Shown: one piece after another, positions 12,554-24,345 of the stretch
Numbering within the stretch: position 1 is the stretch's first letter
Layout: each line of letters starts with the position of its first letter
NCBI GenBank assembly: GCA_035048815.1
Contig: JAUCBN010000013.1
Location: forward strand, 384,501 to 448,500
DNA: 64,000 nucleotides
Source of the DNA: Abelmoschus esculentus
Lineage: Eukaryota; Streptophyta; Magnoliopsida; Malvales; Malvaceae
Direction of reading: 5' to 3'
Made by a program: the position numbers and the translations under genes
Notes under the pieces: generated by a model
What the model was told of the DNA's origin: nothing
Database searches by the model: none
What the model saw: only the letters and a program-made list of their open reading frames with translations

Positions 12554-13090
12554 ATGGGCTTCGAAAACAATAGCTGTACGACCCTTGTTTTCACGTACGG
12601 CACCTTGAAACAGGGTTTCTCCAATCACGTCCTACTTCAAGATCTGATGCGAACAGGAGATGCCGTGTTCAAAGGCACTTACCAAACGGTAGAGAAGTAC
12701 CCTCTTGTTTGCGGGCCTTACCGCGTCCCTTTCCTCCTCCACATCCCCGGTTCGGGACAACGAGTCACCGGAGAGTTATACGCCGTGTCGGCTCGGGGAC
12801 TCTCCCGCGTCGACGAGTTGGAAGGTACGGGAAAGGGACATTATGAGCGGCGTCCGATTCTGCTGATGCATGCCGGAAGCGGGAACAGAGAGGATGAGGA
12901 AACGTGGGAGGCGGAGGCGTATTACGCGCACAAGAGCTTCGAGAAGGAGATGTGGATGAAGAACGGGAGGAAGGGGTTTGCTGTCTATTCAGAGAAAGAA
13001 GCGAAAGGGTATGTGAAAAGGAAAGATCGGCCTCAACATCTGAGTTTTCTGGATCATGTTCGGATTTTCATTTCATCTCCTTCTGCTTAA
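12554..13090 (+). CDS. AIG2-like gamma-glutamylcyclotransferase
   Basis: An intronless gene of 178 residues. The family fold is identified by the N-terminal YGTL motif (residues 15-18), which forms the substrate loop in AIG2/GGCT/GGACT proteins. VDELEG follows at about residues 87-91, where Glu90 is the likely catalytic acid/base, with a Tyr-rich AEAYYAH strand further on. Known relatives release 5-oxoproline from gamma-glutamyl peptides or gamma-glutamylamines in the cytosol. The substrate here cannot be fixed from sequence. Similarity is closest to the plant GGACT-like group. No signal peptide. GC content is well above that of the flanks, as is usual for such intronless genes. A TATA-like 'ataaatata' lies about 95 bases upstream. 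Confidence 0.9.
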   Translation: MGFENNSCTTLVFTYGTLKQGFSNHVLLQDLMRTGDAVFKGTYQTVEKYPLVCGPYRVPFLLHIPGSGQRVTGELYAVSARGLSRVDELEGTGKGHYERRPILLMHAGSGNREDEETWEAEAYYAHKSFEKEMWMKNGRKGFAVYSEKEAKGYVKRKDRPQHLSFLDHVRIFISSPSA

Positions 13091-13553
13091 TTCTGAAGAA
13101 ACCACCCAAACAGACACAGACACAGACATGGGTGTGTGTCTTGTAATGTTTGTATTTTGTTATGAATTGTTTCTTGTTTTTCATTTTCTTGTACAAATAT
13201 GGATAATTTGAGGAAATTCAAACCGATTTTCTGAGATAATTCAATGAGTGGTCGGCACCATGATCCGAATGCATTTAGCATCGGCGGCGTAAAGACTGAG
13301 ATAAGCGATATCCTCGAACAAAACGACAAGATATTGCCTCAACTCAACTCATAATTTCTTATATATTTTATTACGAAATTCTTTGAAATGGATTTAGAAG
13401 ATCGAATCAGTATTTTTCATTTAAGAAATTTTAATTTTAATATTAATGGTTTATCAATCAATTTTAATATCGATTATAATAATTAAAACTCTTGAATTCT
13501 TTGAAGCAAGAACAAATTGTGGGAACATTATTTGGAGCAACTTTCTCGGCTGC

Positions 13554-15792
13554 CTAGGAAGATGTTAGCTTCCCCTGCATCCAGTTCTGCAACATCTGTA
13601 ATGCAGCTTTCGGTTGATCCATGGGAACCATGTGACCGGCATTATGAACCTGCATCATTGTAGGTCGTAATCTTTCAAAAACTAAATTACAGGAGAACTT
13701 TGATAAGCATTAAAAATGGCAACAGGAAGCATGCAGATGCAGCCTGATTGAACCTTGAGGTAACTGAGAGGACCATGGCTTTTCAGTTCTCCAGCTTCAA
13801 CACCATCAACTTCAAATGGAACTGTAGGAGCAGCCCCAAACTCTTTCTGCCCCGACCATATCATGGCATGAACCCAGTTTGAATTTCCTGCCCCAGGTGA
13901 AAAAGATTCACGTGAGTTTAACTGAGTGAACAATCTACTTTATTTTTTCATATTTTGGATGAAAAGTCATACCAATCCAGTTGCATATAAGATCGTACTC
14001 TCCTACATATATAAGCACCTTGATACCATCCTGAAGAAGAGCAGGTATGCCAACCTCGTAATTTATCATGAAGTCATTAGTCAAGAAATTGTATACTCTA
14101 CTGCTGCATGACACGAATTCTATTGTCCCGACCCCTAAGGCATCCCGAACGGAGTCTAGATTGAGGAACGTCTCCATATCTGAGAAATCATAGCAGAGAG
14201 CTCCGTCGCATTCCTTTCTAATGTCATAGTACTGTACACCATAAATTCCAGAACTCAGAATTGTGGTTTCTACTTCTGCCTACATCATAATATAATTCAC
14301 TTCTGTAACTGTAAGCATATAATCTTACATTTATATTACCAGTGTAACTCAAAACGGAATTAAATAAGCCGGTGCAATCGTCAAAAGCATTGGCACAAGC
14401 ATTTCCACCATTAGTGCCTGCAATGGGAGTTCAAACCAAGTATATCAGATCACAAAGAAAGTACATGGAGATTGATTTTAAATCTTTTAGTGCTGAGAGG
14501 AACAAGTACCACATCTTCTGATTTCATTCACGCATGTAGGGACAAGCGTTTTGATTTCGACATACTCGGAATGAGTAATTATACTTGTGTTCAAAGCGTA
14601 TTCCGGGTACGATGGATACTGGATTTCAGGATTTGTTAGTCCATTCCCAATGGCAAAACCCTGTTAAAACATTCAAAAGTTATGAAAATCATAAAAAATA
14701 AAAGGTTTACCTTGAACTTAAATACAAGTTTAACGGATGTGTACCTTCAGATTGATATGAATTCCCTCTTTTGCTTTGTTTCCCTGGTTGATTTGAACCG
14801 CCAAAGCCGGAATATAGTGCCCTGCATACGATTCTCCGGTTATGTAAAAGTCATTCTTAACATACTCAGGATGCAGCTTGAAAAATCCCTGCAAGTACAC
14901 AAGTCAGTTTTGCTAATCTTGAATGCTTCTGTTTGTATGACAAGGAATGTCAGAACATTAATACAACAACAAACAGACCTGCAGGAAGTCAAATAAATCG
15001 TTGGTGGCACCGGTTCCATTGTGGCGAATGTCGCTACTGTCAGACGTATAACTGAAACCAGTTCCAGTGGGCTGATCTACGAACAAAATGTTTGATGCCT
15101 ACCAAGGGACAGTAAAATGTGGCTTGATAAGCAGGTCAAGTGACAGATTAAAAAGTATATTATCAGACAAAATTTGGAATTCTATCATACCTTGTCCCAA
15201 CCATAGTCATTCCATATAAGCGACAAGTTTTTCGAAAGATGGAAAGGACCATTTTCATAGAACAATGCCACTTCACTGCCGCATCCTGGACCTCCAGTCA
15301 ACCAAATCACCACAGGATCTTTTTTGCTGTTCCGTGATTCGAAGAAAAAGTAAAACATCCTGTGAAGAAAATAAGAAATTTACAATCCATGGCTTGTTTT
15401 CAATCCTAAACATAAAAAACAGTACTTTACAGAGTATTTGCATATATGATTTGGAACTCTTGGGGTTACCTTGCTGATATAGCATGTGGAAGTTTATAGT
15501 ACCCAGCGTAGTGACCAAGCTCCTGAACCGACGGCCCAGGGCCTACAACCATAGGGAACCTGAATTGATTTTCAACAATATTCGAAGTCTGGACTGAAAA
15601 ATCATTGCCAACAACATTAACATCACTATTGGGGGATAAGTTAAGTCCTTTTATCAGCTTTTCAGCCTGTAACTGTGCCATGTTTGAACTTGAAGGTTGG
15701 TTCTTCGTTTGGGAAATGGGTTTAGCCGAGAATGCTGAAATGAGCATGAAAAGAGAAAGAAAAAGGAGATTTTTAGGAAAAGTTTCGTCCAT
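13554..15792 (-). CDS. Serine carboxypeptidase-like protein (SCPL48/49 group)
   Basis: Nine exons (15792-15470, 15359-15191, 15098-14979, 14888-14745, 14660-14510, 14417-14329, 14231-13973, 13887-13754, 13649-13554) give 494 residues. I chose the ATG at 15792 because it has the best context (AAAATGG) and because a TATA box at 15837-15844 lies too close to the in-frame ATG at 15816. An N-terminal signal peptide (LLFLSLFMLISAFSA) indicates a secreted or vacuolar enzyme. The S10 triad is present: Ser224 in GESYAGHY, Asp412 in YVGEYDLICNW, His469 in NAGHMVPMDQP. The QAEKLIKGLNL propeptide segment and the VSCS and CDGALCYDFS segments match the SCPL47-49 subgroup. Asn-X-Ser/Thr sites occur. One oddity is GGPGCGS (residues 130-136) in place of the usual GGPGCSS. 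Confidence 0.93.
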
Positions 15793-15836
15793 TTTCATGA
15801 GGATATCTTGGTACATAACTTGAAGGTCATGTTTGG

Positions 15837-15844
15837 TTTATATA
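15837..15844 (-). promoter_or_regulatory. TATA box of the carboxypeptidase gene
   Basis: On the minus strand the sequence reads CTATATAAACC. A transcription start about 30 bases downstream would fall near 15808, just inside the first in-frame ATG (15816). That is the reason for preferring the ATG at 15792 as translation start. Confidence 0.6.
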
Positions 15845-16279
15845 GAGTTTGAATGGAAACAAAATCCAAATACAGAAGAAAGAAGAAAAATTAACAGTCA
15901 TCCCTCATCGCCAGCTTTTCACATTGTGTGTTAATATTTTGTTTTGAATGCTTAAATCTAAATTATATCTCATTTGGTGATTTAAACGGTAAGATAATAT
16001 TCGAATATACATAACTTTTAATTTGAGTGAGTCTACGATATAATAATTTAAAACCGATAAATATAAACTATTATCAAAATATATAACATAATTTGGATAA
16101 TATTTTAGTTTATAACCTACACTGTTAAAAGCATAACCTAAAATATTATAAATTTTGATAATATTTTTAGTTAAAACTTAAAAATCTTATACCACCCACC
16201 ACTTAAAATGTTATAAATTTTGATAATATTTCCGTTTATATATTTTTAGGTTGTCATTCTTTAGACTCTTTTGTTTTAA

Positions 16280-16710
16280 GAGTAAATTATAATAGAGATC
16301 ACTTAATTATAAGTAAGATTATATTTAGGTCACTTAATTATTGAAAGTTATATTTATGTCACTTAATTATAGATAAGCCTATACTTGAGTCACTCAATTA
16401 TTAAAGTTTATATTTGGATCACTCTTTATATTTAAAGTAAAAACTATATCAATTTATGTCTTAGATTAATTAACGATTTCAATTGAAGTATTTTAATGTT
16501 AATGAAGTTATACAAGTGATTTAGAAAAAAAATGATAAAATTGATATTATTTTTTTTAATATGAAGGGTAATCCAAACATAGCTTTATATATAATTGAGT
16601 GACTCAAATGTAATTTTACCTATAATTGACTGACTTAAATATAACGTTTAAAATTGAATAATCCAAATATAACTTTACTTATAATCGAGTGACCTCTGTC
16701 GTAACTTACC
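16280..16710. mobile_element. Mutator-type palindromic MITE
   Basis: The terminal arms of about 115 bases are inverted copies of each other: left GAGTAAATTATAATAGAG, and right end in reverse complement GGTAAGTTACGACAGAG. Each arm is built from three short sub-repeats ending in GTCACTYAATTA. The element is flanked by the identical 9-bp sequence TTGTTTTAA (16271-16279 and 16711-16719), the target length of Mutator-like elements. No coding sequence. Confidence 0.8.
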
Positions 16711-17026
16711 TTGTTTTAATAACTTTCAATTTCCAGCTAAATATCTTTAAGTGTAAATAAAATCCAAATCTTCTACTTTCCTTTCAAATTTTGATTGCAA
16801 ATAGGACAGCGGATGTCTCATGATTTTTTATATTTTAAATAACTGAAATTTTTCACCTTTTTAACGCTTGAAATCTTCACAATAAACTACATAGATTCAT
16901 CCAAATATCTTATTTCTTTTAATTTTCTCGACTTTCCTTTTTATACAAGTCTATTCCGTTCTTGGTTTTCATTTTGTTTGATTATATTATCCCTCATACT
17001 ACCTGGATTAGTCTCTGAGTTATAGG

Positions 17027-17534
17027 TAAGGGTGGGTAATAAATTCGATTATCCGATTTCGATCTTGAATCCAGTAAGATTCGATAGATTTTTATCTGGT
17101 ATTAGTTTCAGTGGGATCGAGAATAGATCTTGAATTTTAGACCTGGTACTCAGTGGCTACCCAATAGGACTGAGACCAATACCAAATATCCTATATTTGT
17201 TTTCTTTTGTTTATTTTTTCATCAAACTTTCTCTTTATGTATGAATATATGACTAGTTCTAAAACTTTAATTTTCAGTTTATAATATTTTAATTTTATTA
17301 TTTAATATTATTATTGATGGTTAAATTTTTTTTCTCTAATTACTCATTTTTTTTAAGAATAAACTAGTTAACCGAGTACCTAGTATTGGAACCGGTACCA
17401 CCAGTAACAGAACCAATTTTTAAAATTTAAGACCCGATATACCAAGACCGGAATTAATTTCAATTTTTAAGAATCAATGATTATCGAGACCATTTTTATT
17501 TAAATTAATCGAGTACTCGGTCTTATCACCCCTA
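17027..17534. mobile_element. Non-autonomous hAT-type element
   Basis: The ends are TAAGGGTGGGTAATAA and TTATCACCCCTA, with flanking 8-bp sequences GTTATAGG and ATTATAGG (7 of 8 identical). The interior has degenerate GGTACC and CGATT words typical of this family. No open frame of interest. Confidence 0.7.
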
Positions 17535-19799
17535 ATTATAGGTATGAGATAGCTGGTGTGCTGGAAGATTTGTTTTCAATGTGGTTTGGATTTTGATAAT
17601 TGTTGTTTTACAGGTTATTTAAAGTTTGCTCGAAATTTCTTCTTTATTATACATCTTGTCAATAAATTCTTTTACTTTTGTCAAAGAATACGAACACAGA
17701 TTATGGTTTATTGGTTATTGAATAAAGATGATTTTTTGTCTTATTGCCGTTTCATGTCCTTCGGTATGTTTTAAGTTTCTCGATTTTTTATTTTTATGTT
17801 CTTATGTATTTTCGTTCATCTTCATTTATTAATAAATTATCAACATTATTCAAAAAAATATATATTTTGTATTTGCATTATATTTTTAAAGTTGGTATTT
17901 AATTTTTTTTCTCCTACATAAATATATAAATTAGATATTTTTTCAAATTTGACATCTAAAAAATTTTATTTTCAAGTTTTAATCTCAATTTTATTTTTTC
18001 ATTATTTTGATACTTTTTATTTATAATTTTAGTTCTCAAAACTTACACATTTATAAATTTAATCATAATTAAAAATAATTTAAGAAATCTAACTTTTAAT
18101 ATTTAAAATTACACTAATTTAGTTATTTTTTATAATACTGTCAAACTGACTGAGTCTATCATATCAAAGTAATAATTGGATAATTATTTTTTATGATGAA
18201 AACAATAATTTATGGTTAAATTTTTATTATATTAGAAAAGTAATATAATATTTTGGGCGAGGGAAAAAACAATTGATGAGCAAACCAAAAAGAAATTTGA
18301 TATAAATTTTAAATATATAAGGTTAAATTTTTTTATTTTATTTTGAATTAAGATTAAATTGATAGAATGTATAAGTTTTAATATCGATTTAGGAGAAGAT
18401 ATTTAGTTTAAATAATAAATTAAGAGTAAAAATTCTTTAAGTCTCGAGTCTACCGTTTAATATTAATTTATTTTTTTATCACAATTTTAGATAATGATAT
18501 TCATTTATGATATTTGATTAATATAAGTAGAATCTTTATTTAGGATCTTTAATTTTTATTTTATTTTTTAATTAGGAGTATTAACGTATTATGATCTAAA
18601 AATCGAATTCATCATAATTATAATATTATTCTAAAAATTTAGGATCTTCAAAAAATTAGGATATAAAAATTAAATTAGAAACCTTAATTATTATATCAAA
18701 TAATTAGATGAAATAATTAGATCAAATAAATCAGATCTAATAATTAGGATCTTTAAAATAATTAGATCAAATTAGATATTCAAATAAATATGATCTATCA
18801 GATTACATATTCAAATAATTAATTAAAATAAATTAGATTTTTATTAAACGGCATTTAATGATATTAAGATCTTTTATTTATTAATGATTAAGATTCAAAC
18901 GATTAATTTTTTATTGTTCCACTGAAGCTTTACAAAAGCTTATAAAATTAAAAAAAATTATAGAAGATATTAATTATCTAAAATATTAATTGTATATAAA
19001 TTTAATTAAGATTTTAATATATATATTTTTTAAAATTTAAAAATTTTAAATATTTTTATTTGGGTTTATATATGGATCAAATTCATATTGAATATAAATT
19101 CAGATTGAATTTAGATCGGATCATGGTAATATTCATATCAAACTCACCTCCTATTAGGACTCAACATTTTTTTGGATTCGATTCAGACTTTTTAAATCGA
19201 GTTTAGATATTTTTTTCAGATCGAATCGGATTCATATTATATTGTCATCCTACCTATGGTAGACGAAATCAATATTAGCGTTTTGTACATACGAGATCAT
19301 TTTATGTTATTCGAATCAAGTCGAATACATAAAGTTTTTCAATTAACGTTTTGAGAACTTTTTTCGAAATAAAAACTAAAAAAAATATTCTTTTAAATAA
19401 CTAATAAAAAAGTTTTTCAATTAAAATAACATGAATCATCAAATCCAATATAGGAGTGAGTAATCGAAGTCGAATTTTTGATTTTTTATAAATATTTAAT
19501 TATAATTATTTATTATATTATAATATTTAATCTCCTAACTTAAAGCATCTTAAATCGCACACTATTCAAATAGAAATTATATATATTTTTTGTTTTTAAT
19601 TTTATTTTTTATTAAAAAAATAGATTTAAGTTCATTATATATTTTAAGGTTAGAATTTATAATTAATATTTAAAAATAATATAAGATACAAAATTTAAAA
19701 TTTATGATTATAATTTTAAATTTAATATTTTAATAATAAAATATAAAAAGCAACAAAGAAACGGATTCCCTGCAAAGCACAAACCAATCCTTTGTTCTA

Positions 19800-20520
19800 A
19801 CTTAGTGTGGAAACGAACCGGACCAATATGAATATAAATAAATACAAAATTTTTTGTTCGTGTTCGTTTGTTAAGGATTGTAGTTTGTTCGTGTTTGTTT
19901 ATGTTCGTTCGTTTAAATGATAAACGAACGTAAACTAACAAACATAAATGAACGTAAATAAACGAACGTAAACTAACAAACATAAACGAACATAAATAAT
20001 ATCTAAATTTTTACTAATATTTTGGATTAATTTAGCTAATTAACTGATTTTAAATCGAGTTAATCGGTAATTAAATTTTAAAAAAATCTTAATTATTATA
20101 CAAAACCTAAAATTTAATTGATTAACCAATTTTGTTTTTGTTCGATCGGTTATCTCGGTTTAACAGAACAATGAACACCCCTACCCTATAACAAGGAAAT
20201 TTTTAACGAGTCATATTTAATCTAATGTTCATCCTTAGAGATATGTAAATAAATTTGAACGAACATAAATGAATATAAAAGAATAAAGATAAATGAACGA
20301 ATATAAACGAATAGATTACCGAACATTCAAGAATATAAATGAATAAATATAAACGAACAGATTATATAAAGTTTACGAACATAAATGAATGAACAACCAT
20401 TTGTTCATTTGCATTCGTTTAATTAAACGAATGAAAAATCTTGTTCATATTCGTTCATTTAATAAATAAACTAACATAAACGAACGATTCACAAACGGTT
20501 CACTAAATGTTCGGTATATT
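19800..20520. repeat. AACGAACATAAAT-type repeat split by an hAT-type fragment
   Basis: Positions 19830-19995 and 20245-20515 are made of variants of AAACGAACATAAATGAACG on both strands. Between them, 20010-20185 matches the right half of the element at 10027-10493 and ends in AATGAACACCCCTA. The simplest reading is a nested insertion whose left end has been lost. The frame at 19708-19983 falls in this repeat and is not a gene. Confidence 0.55.
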
Positions 20521-21868
20521 TATGACCCTAATCTAACTCCAACCCAACTTAGCTATTTCTAGCAGCGATAATCTTTTATCTTTGAACAAAATCATCATCA
20601 AATTTCTTTTGGCATAAAGTTATAAAATGCCCCTATTAAACATTTATTTTGTTTTTATGTTATCAAATCATTATAAATTATTTCGTACTTTTATTTTTTT
20701 TAGATTGAATTTATTAGAGTCTATTTAGTTTATATTTATTTAGTTATTTTACGAATTTATTTATGTTTTAGACTCTCAATTAACTCTCTTATATTGATAT
20801 ATGTCCGTAATCACCTAAGATAAGTTTCAATTGATTTCGATGAAATTATTTTATCAATACATCGTCCTTGTTATATTTATTTATTTATTTGTTTATTTAT
20901 ATGATTAGTTTTGACGTTTATCTTTTCATTTCAACGGAGTTTGTATCTTTATTTTTTTAGTATTTTTTTGACGTTGGTAGTTTAATTTTATTAATAAAAT
21001 AACGGGTGAAAATAAAATTACAACATGCCCGAATATAAAAAGAAAAATTGGATAATAGTCATCAAAAAACTCACACATAAAAATAATATTAGACTCAAAT
21101 ATATAAAGAAAAATTAATTTTTCTCTTGAGAGTGACGTCCAATATCAAAAGAACTAGTTAATCTTCTTAAAAGGTCATTATCTCTGTCAAACGAGATACT
21201 TTACCAAGTAATAAATGAATGGGAGGGAATTAAACTATTAACTACACAATTCTGATTATATCAATAAACAACCCTTTACCAAAGAGGTGACCCGATTATA
21301 TGTGATCACTAACAAATCAATCAAGGAAATGACGTTAGTGTCAACCACTAAAACAACAACAAAAGGATACAAAAAATACACCAAAAATCATAATGTTCGT
21401 GTCAAAAAATAAAAAAATATATATACCACACGTATAGAAAAATAAAAACATATTATAAAATAAAGATTAATAAATAATATTAAAACTAATATCATCATCG
21501 ACTAAATAAAAAATAAGACAAAAATATTAAAAAAACTAGTTTAGAAAGAGGTGAAGGCAGCTAGGGTAGTAAAAAAAATATTTTTCTTGTTTGATAGGAT
21601 GTAAAATTCCTACATGTCATGTCGGTACACACCGACTAACAGTTTTTATCTATAATAAGATTGTTTTGAAAAAAATATAACGATAATTATTAAATTATTT
21701 CAATTAAAAGAATAAAAATTAAAATAATAATTCAATCAAATGTTAGAAGAGTTTTTGACTTTATACTTATCATATAATAGATAAAAATATAAATAGACAT
21801 CTTAACGAATTAAATCTATATAAGTTATATGGAGCATATGAAGAGCCAACGCCGTCAATTATGTAGAC

Positions 21869-23595
21869 TTAGGAAGGGCAAGGAGCCCTCTGGGGTGTGC
21901 CTTTTCTTCTCCTAGAATTAAAGTGATGCTTATGAGCAGGCGTAGATGCCGAACATGTATGCAGTGCTTCTGAGCTTCTTTCACGCAATTCTTCTGCTTT
22001 TGGTGCCAGTCTTGTTGCCGCAATTACTTCTCTTCTTGGTTTCATCGCTTCCTCCTCATTCTTCTTGTTGCTTAGAATAACAAAGCTTGTGTCCTCTTTT
22101 TGCCTTATCCCTACAAACTGTATTATTTTACACAATAATCTATTAATTTTAATAGACCTTTCTTCCTAAAAGATAGAGTAAAAATTCTTTGTCTCTAATT
22201 ATGTTTATTTCTATATTCATGCTAAAAAAATTAAAAATTAAATTCTCAACTATAATTATAATTTTCACATCCTAAACTCTAAACCCTAAAAATAAACTAT
22301 ATTCCTAATACTCTAAACCTTAACCACAACCCTTAACATTGAATATTAAACCCTAAATCCTAAACCTGCTATTTTAAAGTGGGGCAGGAGGCACAATAAA
22401 AGATCATACAATTTGCGCCCTAGAAATCTAGTATCTTTAAAAAAATAAGATATTAAAAAGGTTTAATACACTTTTTCCCGTTAAACTATCCTTGTTTTCC
22501 CCACTTGTCCCCTAAAATTTTTGGCCTGTTTTACCCCTAAATTTTACGAAATTAGACTAAAATCACCACTATTTAGAGGGAAACTTAAGAAAATTGGTAT
22601 AGTTTAGAGGACAATTTGATAACGACATAAAGTTCAGGGCCAAAACAGATGAATATAGCTTATGGAGCAAATTGAAAAATATGAATAGTTTAAGGGTAAA
22701 TTATATTAAGCCTGTTAAAAATAAAAAACTTGATCTTGGTTTTTGTTTAATTGTTTTGAATATGTGCTTATACTCTTGGTTTCTAATGTATAAGATATAT
22801 GTGCTTGGATTTCACCATTGTTGTCTATTTGATACTTGATGTTCTGAGTGTCTGAATCATGAACCAAAAACATAGAAAATGAATGATACTGTTTTGTCCT
22901 AATCTCGTATGCACATGGCAAGAATGAGATCAACATTTGATGGGGAATGATAGAAAAGAGAAGAAACCTTGCATCCCAAAGAACAGAACCGAAATGGGTC
23001 CAAAAGACTTCTGCTACAAATTTCACACACAAAAGACACCCCTTTGCTGCTGCTGCTGGCACTAGCAATCTTTGGTTGGGGTCTCTCATTTAGGAAAACA
23101 ACTCTGGCACTGTTGATCACATATGTCTGAACCCCACTGATATCTAAAGCCTTTTGAATCTCTGAAACTCTTACAACATCATGGTATGATGACCGTCTGA
23201 TCTGAAGTCATCTGATCTCAGCTCATCTTCACTTACAGCAATGACAGACAATGGAAAGAAAGAAGAAAGAAAGAAAGAAAGAAAGGAACATGTACCTGAA
23301 TGACAAGATGATCTTTGTGTCTTGAAGATCGGCAATAGAAGCAGAATGCTTCCTTCATGCAATCAAGACAATACATATTACATTCGTTTCTCGGTGTGTC
23401 TCTGTGTCTCGGACAGATGCTGAAGAATGCAGTCGATAACAGTGATTCAAGCCATGGCGGTACCTTCATTTCCTCCTGTTTTATTTGCAGTTCCAATAAC
23501 AAATAACTATACCAAATCATGGACTTACAAAAATACAATGAAATGCGAAATTTTGTTTTACTAAGACAAGACTCAGAGTAAAGTTTCATTACCAT
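21869..23595 (-). CDS. PLATZ zinc-binding transcription factor
   Basis: Four exons (23595-23593 coding only the start ATG, 23475-23296, 23201-22968, 22117-21869) join in frame to 221 residues. PLATZ proteins are plant-specific, bind AT-rich DNA with zinc and usually repress transcription. Diagnostic features are MKVPPWLESLLSTAFF (from residue 4), the Cys/His cluster CPRHRDTPRNECNMYCLDC...CFYCRSSRHKDH, the IRRSSYHDVVRVSEIQKALD block, a second cluster CEIC...FCSLGCK (residues 120-139), and the basic C-terminal tail RRRKGTPQRAP. The last exon is easy to miss because an 850-bp intron full of MITEs precedes it and its donor (AAG-GTTTCT) is weak. The one-codon first exon is the least certain part; translation could also begin at the internal Met4. 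Confidence 0.88.
22185..22432 (+). mobile_element. Telomere-like-core MITE inside the PLATZ intron
   Basis: The left part (AAAAATTCTTTGTCTCT), the middle (CTCTAAACCCTAAA, CCTTAACCACAACCC, ACCCTAAATCCTAAACC) and the right part (GCACAATAAAAGATC) follow the same order as the copies at 40295-40553 and 43685-43912. The termini are partly diverged, so the limits are approximate. It lies wholly within intron 3 of the PLATZ gene. Confidence 0.6.
22460..22712. mobile_element. Mutator-type MITE inside the PLATZ intron
   Basis: The left end GGTTTAATACACTTTTTCCC pairs with the reverse-complemented right end GGCTTAATATAATTTACCC. Both continue into TTAAACTATYC. The flanking 9-bp sequences are TATTAAAAA and TGTTAAAAA (8 of 9 identical), fitting a Mutator-like target duplication. 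It sits 28 bases from the other MITE in the same intron. The element is non-coding. Confidence 0.72.
23250..23287. repeat. GAAA microsatellite in PLATZ intron 2
   Basis: A run of GAAA units lies in the 94-bp intron between PLATZ exons 2 and 3, beginning about 10 bases after the exon 2 donor. On the transcribed strand it is a TTTC-rich pyrimidine tract. It may vary in length between accessions. A shorter GAA run (about 23628-23650) lies in the 5' UTR of the same gene. Confidence 0.75.
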
Positions 23596-23828
23596 TAACA
23601 AAGACGATTCAATGCAGAAAGGAGAGGTTGAAGAAGAAGAAGAAGAAGAAGGGGTTTAAAAGATCAATGGGTGGCCGGAGAAAGGCACATAAAAGGTGTG
23701 GAAGCCTTGTGAGTGTAATGGTTTGGATTAAGAGATGGTAGGTTAAAGTTGGTTTTGGACCGTTGGATTTGAGTAAAAAACATAAATAAGAGAAAAAAAA
23801 ACAACTAATATAATTAATTAATGTCTAT

Positions 23829-24345
23829 GAGCTCACGTTATGCTTTGATTCTTCTTTGCGTCTCTTTGTTAGTGACCACAAATTTGGTGTATTGAACTTG
23901 GGCGGGTCAAGCCCACGTCGAAAAAATAGGTTTTAGGATATATAAATAATAGTTTGTATATTCCGTCAAATATGTCTTTTTAGAAGAGGATAATAGTTTC
24001 GTGATAAGTAATATTAAAGTTATTTTTTGTTGTTCGGTTTTATATCGAGCGTCCATGAGTAGGATAGGTAGGATAGACAATCGAGACAATTGATCAATCA
24101 CGAGTATAAAAGCTGACGAGGACGTCACGAGATTAAGTATGAAAGTATATCACATGTAAGAAGAGATAAAATCATTAATCTCACATCGAAAAAAATCTTA
24201 AAATATATAAATGATGGCGTTACAAATCTTAATAGATATATCTTTTCGAGAAAGAATGATTCTGTCGCATACTTCGATTCTTCTTTGCGTCTCTTCGTGA
24301 GTATCACAAATTTAATGTATTGAACAAAGGGGTTCAAGGTCGCCC
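23829..24345. repeat. Direct repeats about 440 bp apart
   Basis: The segment at 23829-23915 (TTTGATTCTTCTTTGCGTCTC, then CACAAATTTGGTGTATTGAAC) recurs at about 24269-24345 with scattered changes. Spaced direct repeats of this kind can be the terminal repeats of a small LTR-type element such as a TRIM. I saw no primer-binding site, so this remains open. Confidence 0.45.

Larger units (their letters stand above)
15850..21868. other. AT-rich intergenic DNA
   Basis: No gene is supported. Contents are a Mutator-type MITE (16280-16710), an hAT-type element (17027-17534), long AT-rich stretches with repeated AATTAGATC and TAGGATCT words at 18480-18900, an AACGAACATAAAT-type repeat with a nested hAT-type fragment (19800-20520), and unremarkable AT-rich DNA from 20530 to 21868. 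The open frames at 17556-17774 and 19708-19983 are low-complexity and show no domain. Confidence 0.6.

Noticed and set aside
14232..14340. Alternative exon 6/7 junction in the carboxypeptidase using the donor at TACACTG-GTAATA
   Set aside because: With the nearest acceptor it runs into a stop. The donor AAT-GTAAGA with acceptor TACAG gives TGNINYYDIRKECDG, as expected for the family.
21869..22135. Independent small gene encoding an 88-residue basic peptide
   Set aside because: Its C-terminus is the typical PLATZ tail, and an acceptor at 22118 joins it in frame to the PLATZ exon ending FCSLGCK. It is the last exon, not a separate gene.
22715..23089. 124-codon open frame on the minus strand in the PLATZ gene
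   Set aside because: It is a different reading frame across PLATZ exon 3 and its intron and has no domain similarity.
24125..24337. Small gene on the minus strand
   Set aside because: It spans one member of a direct-repeat pair and has a low-complexity translation.
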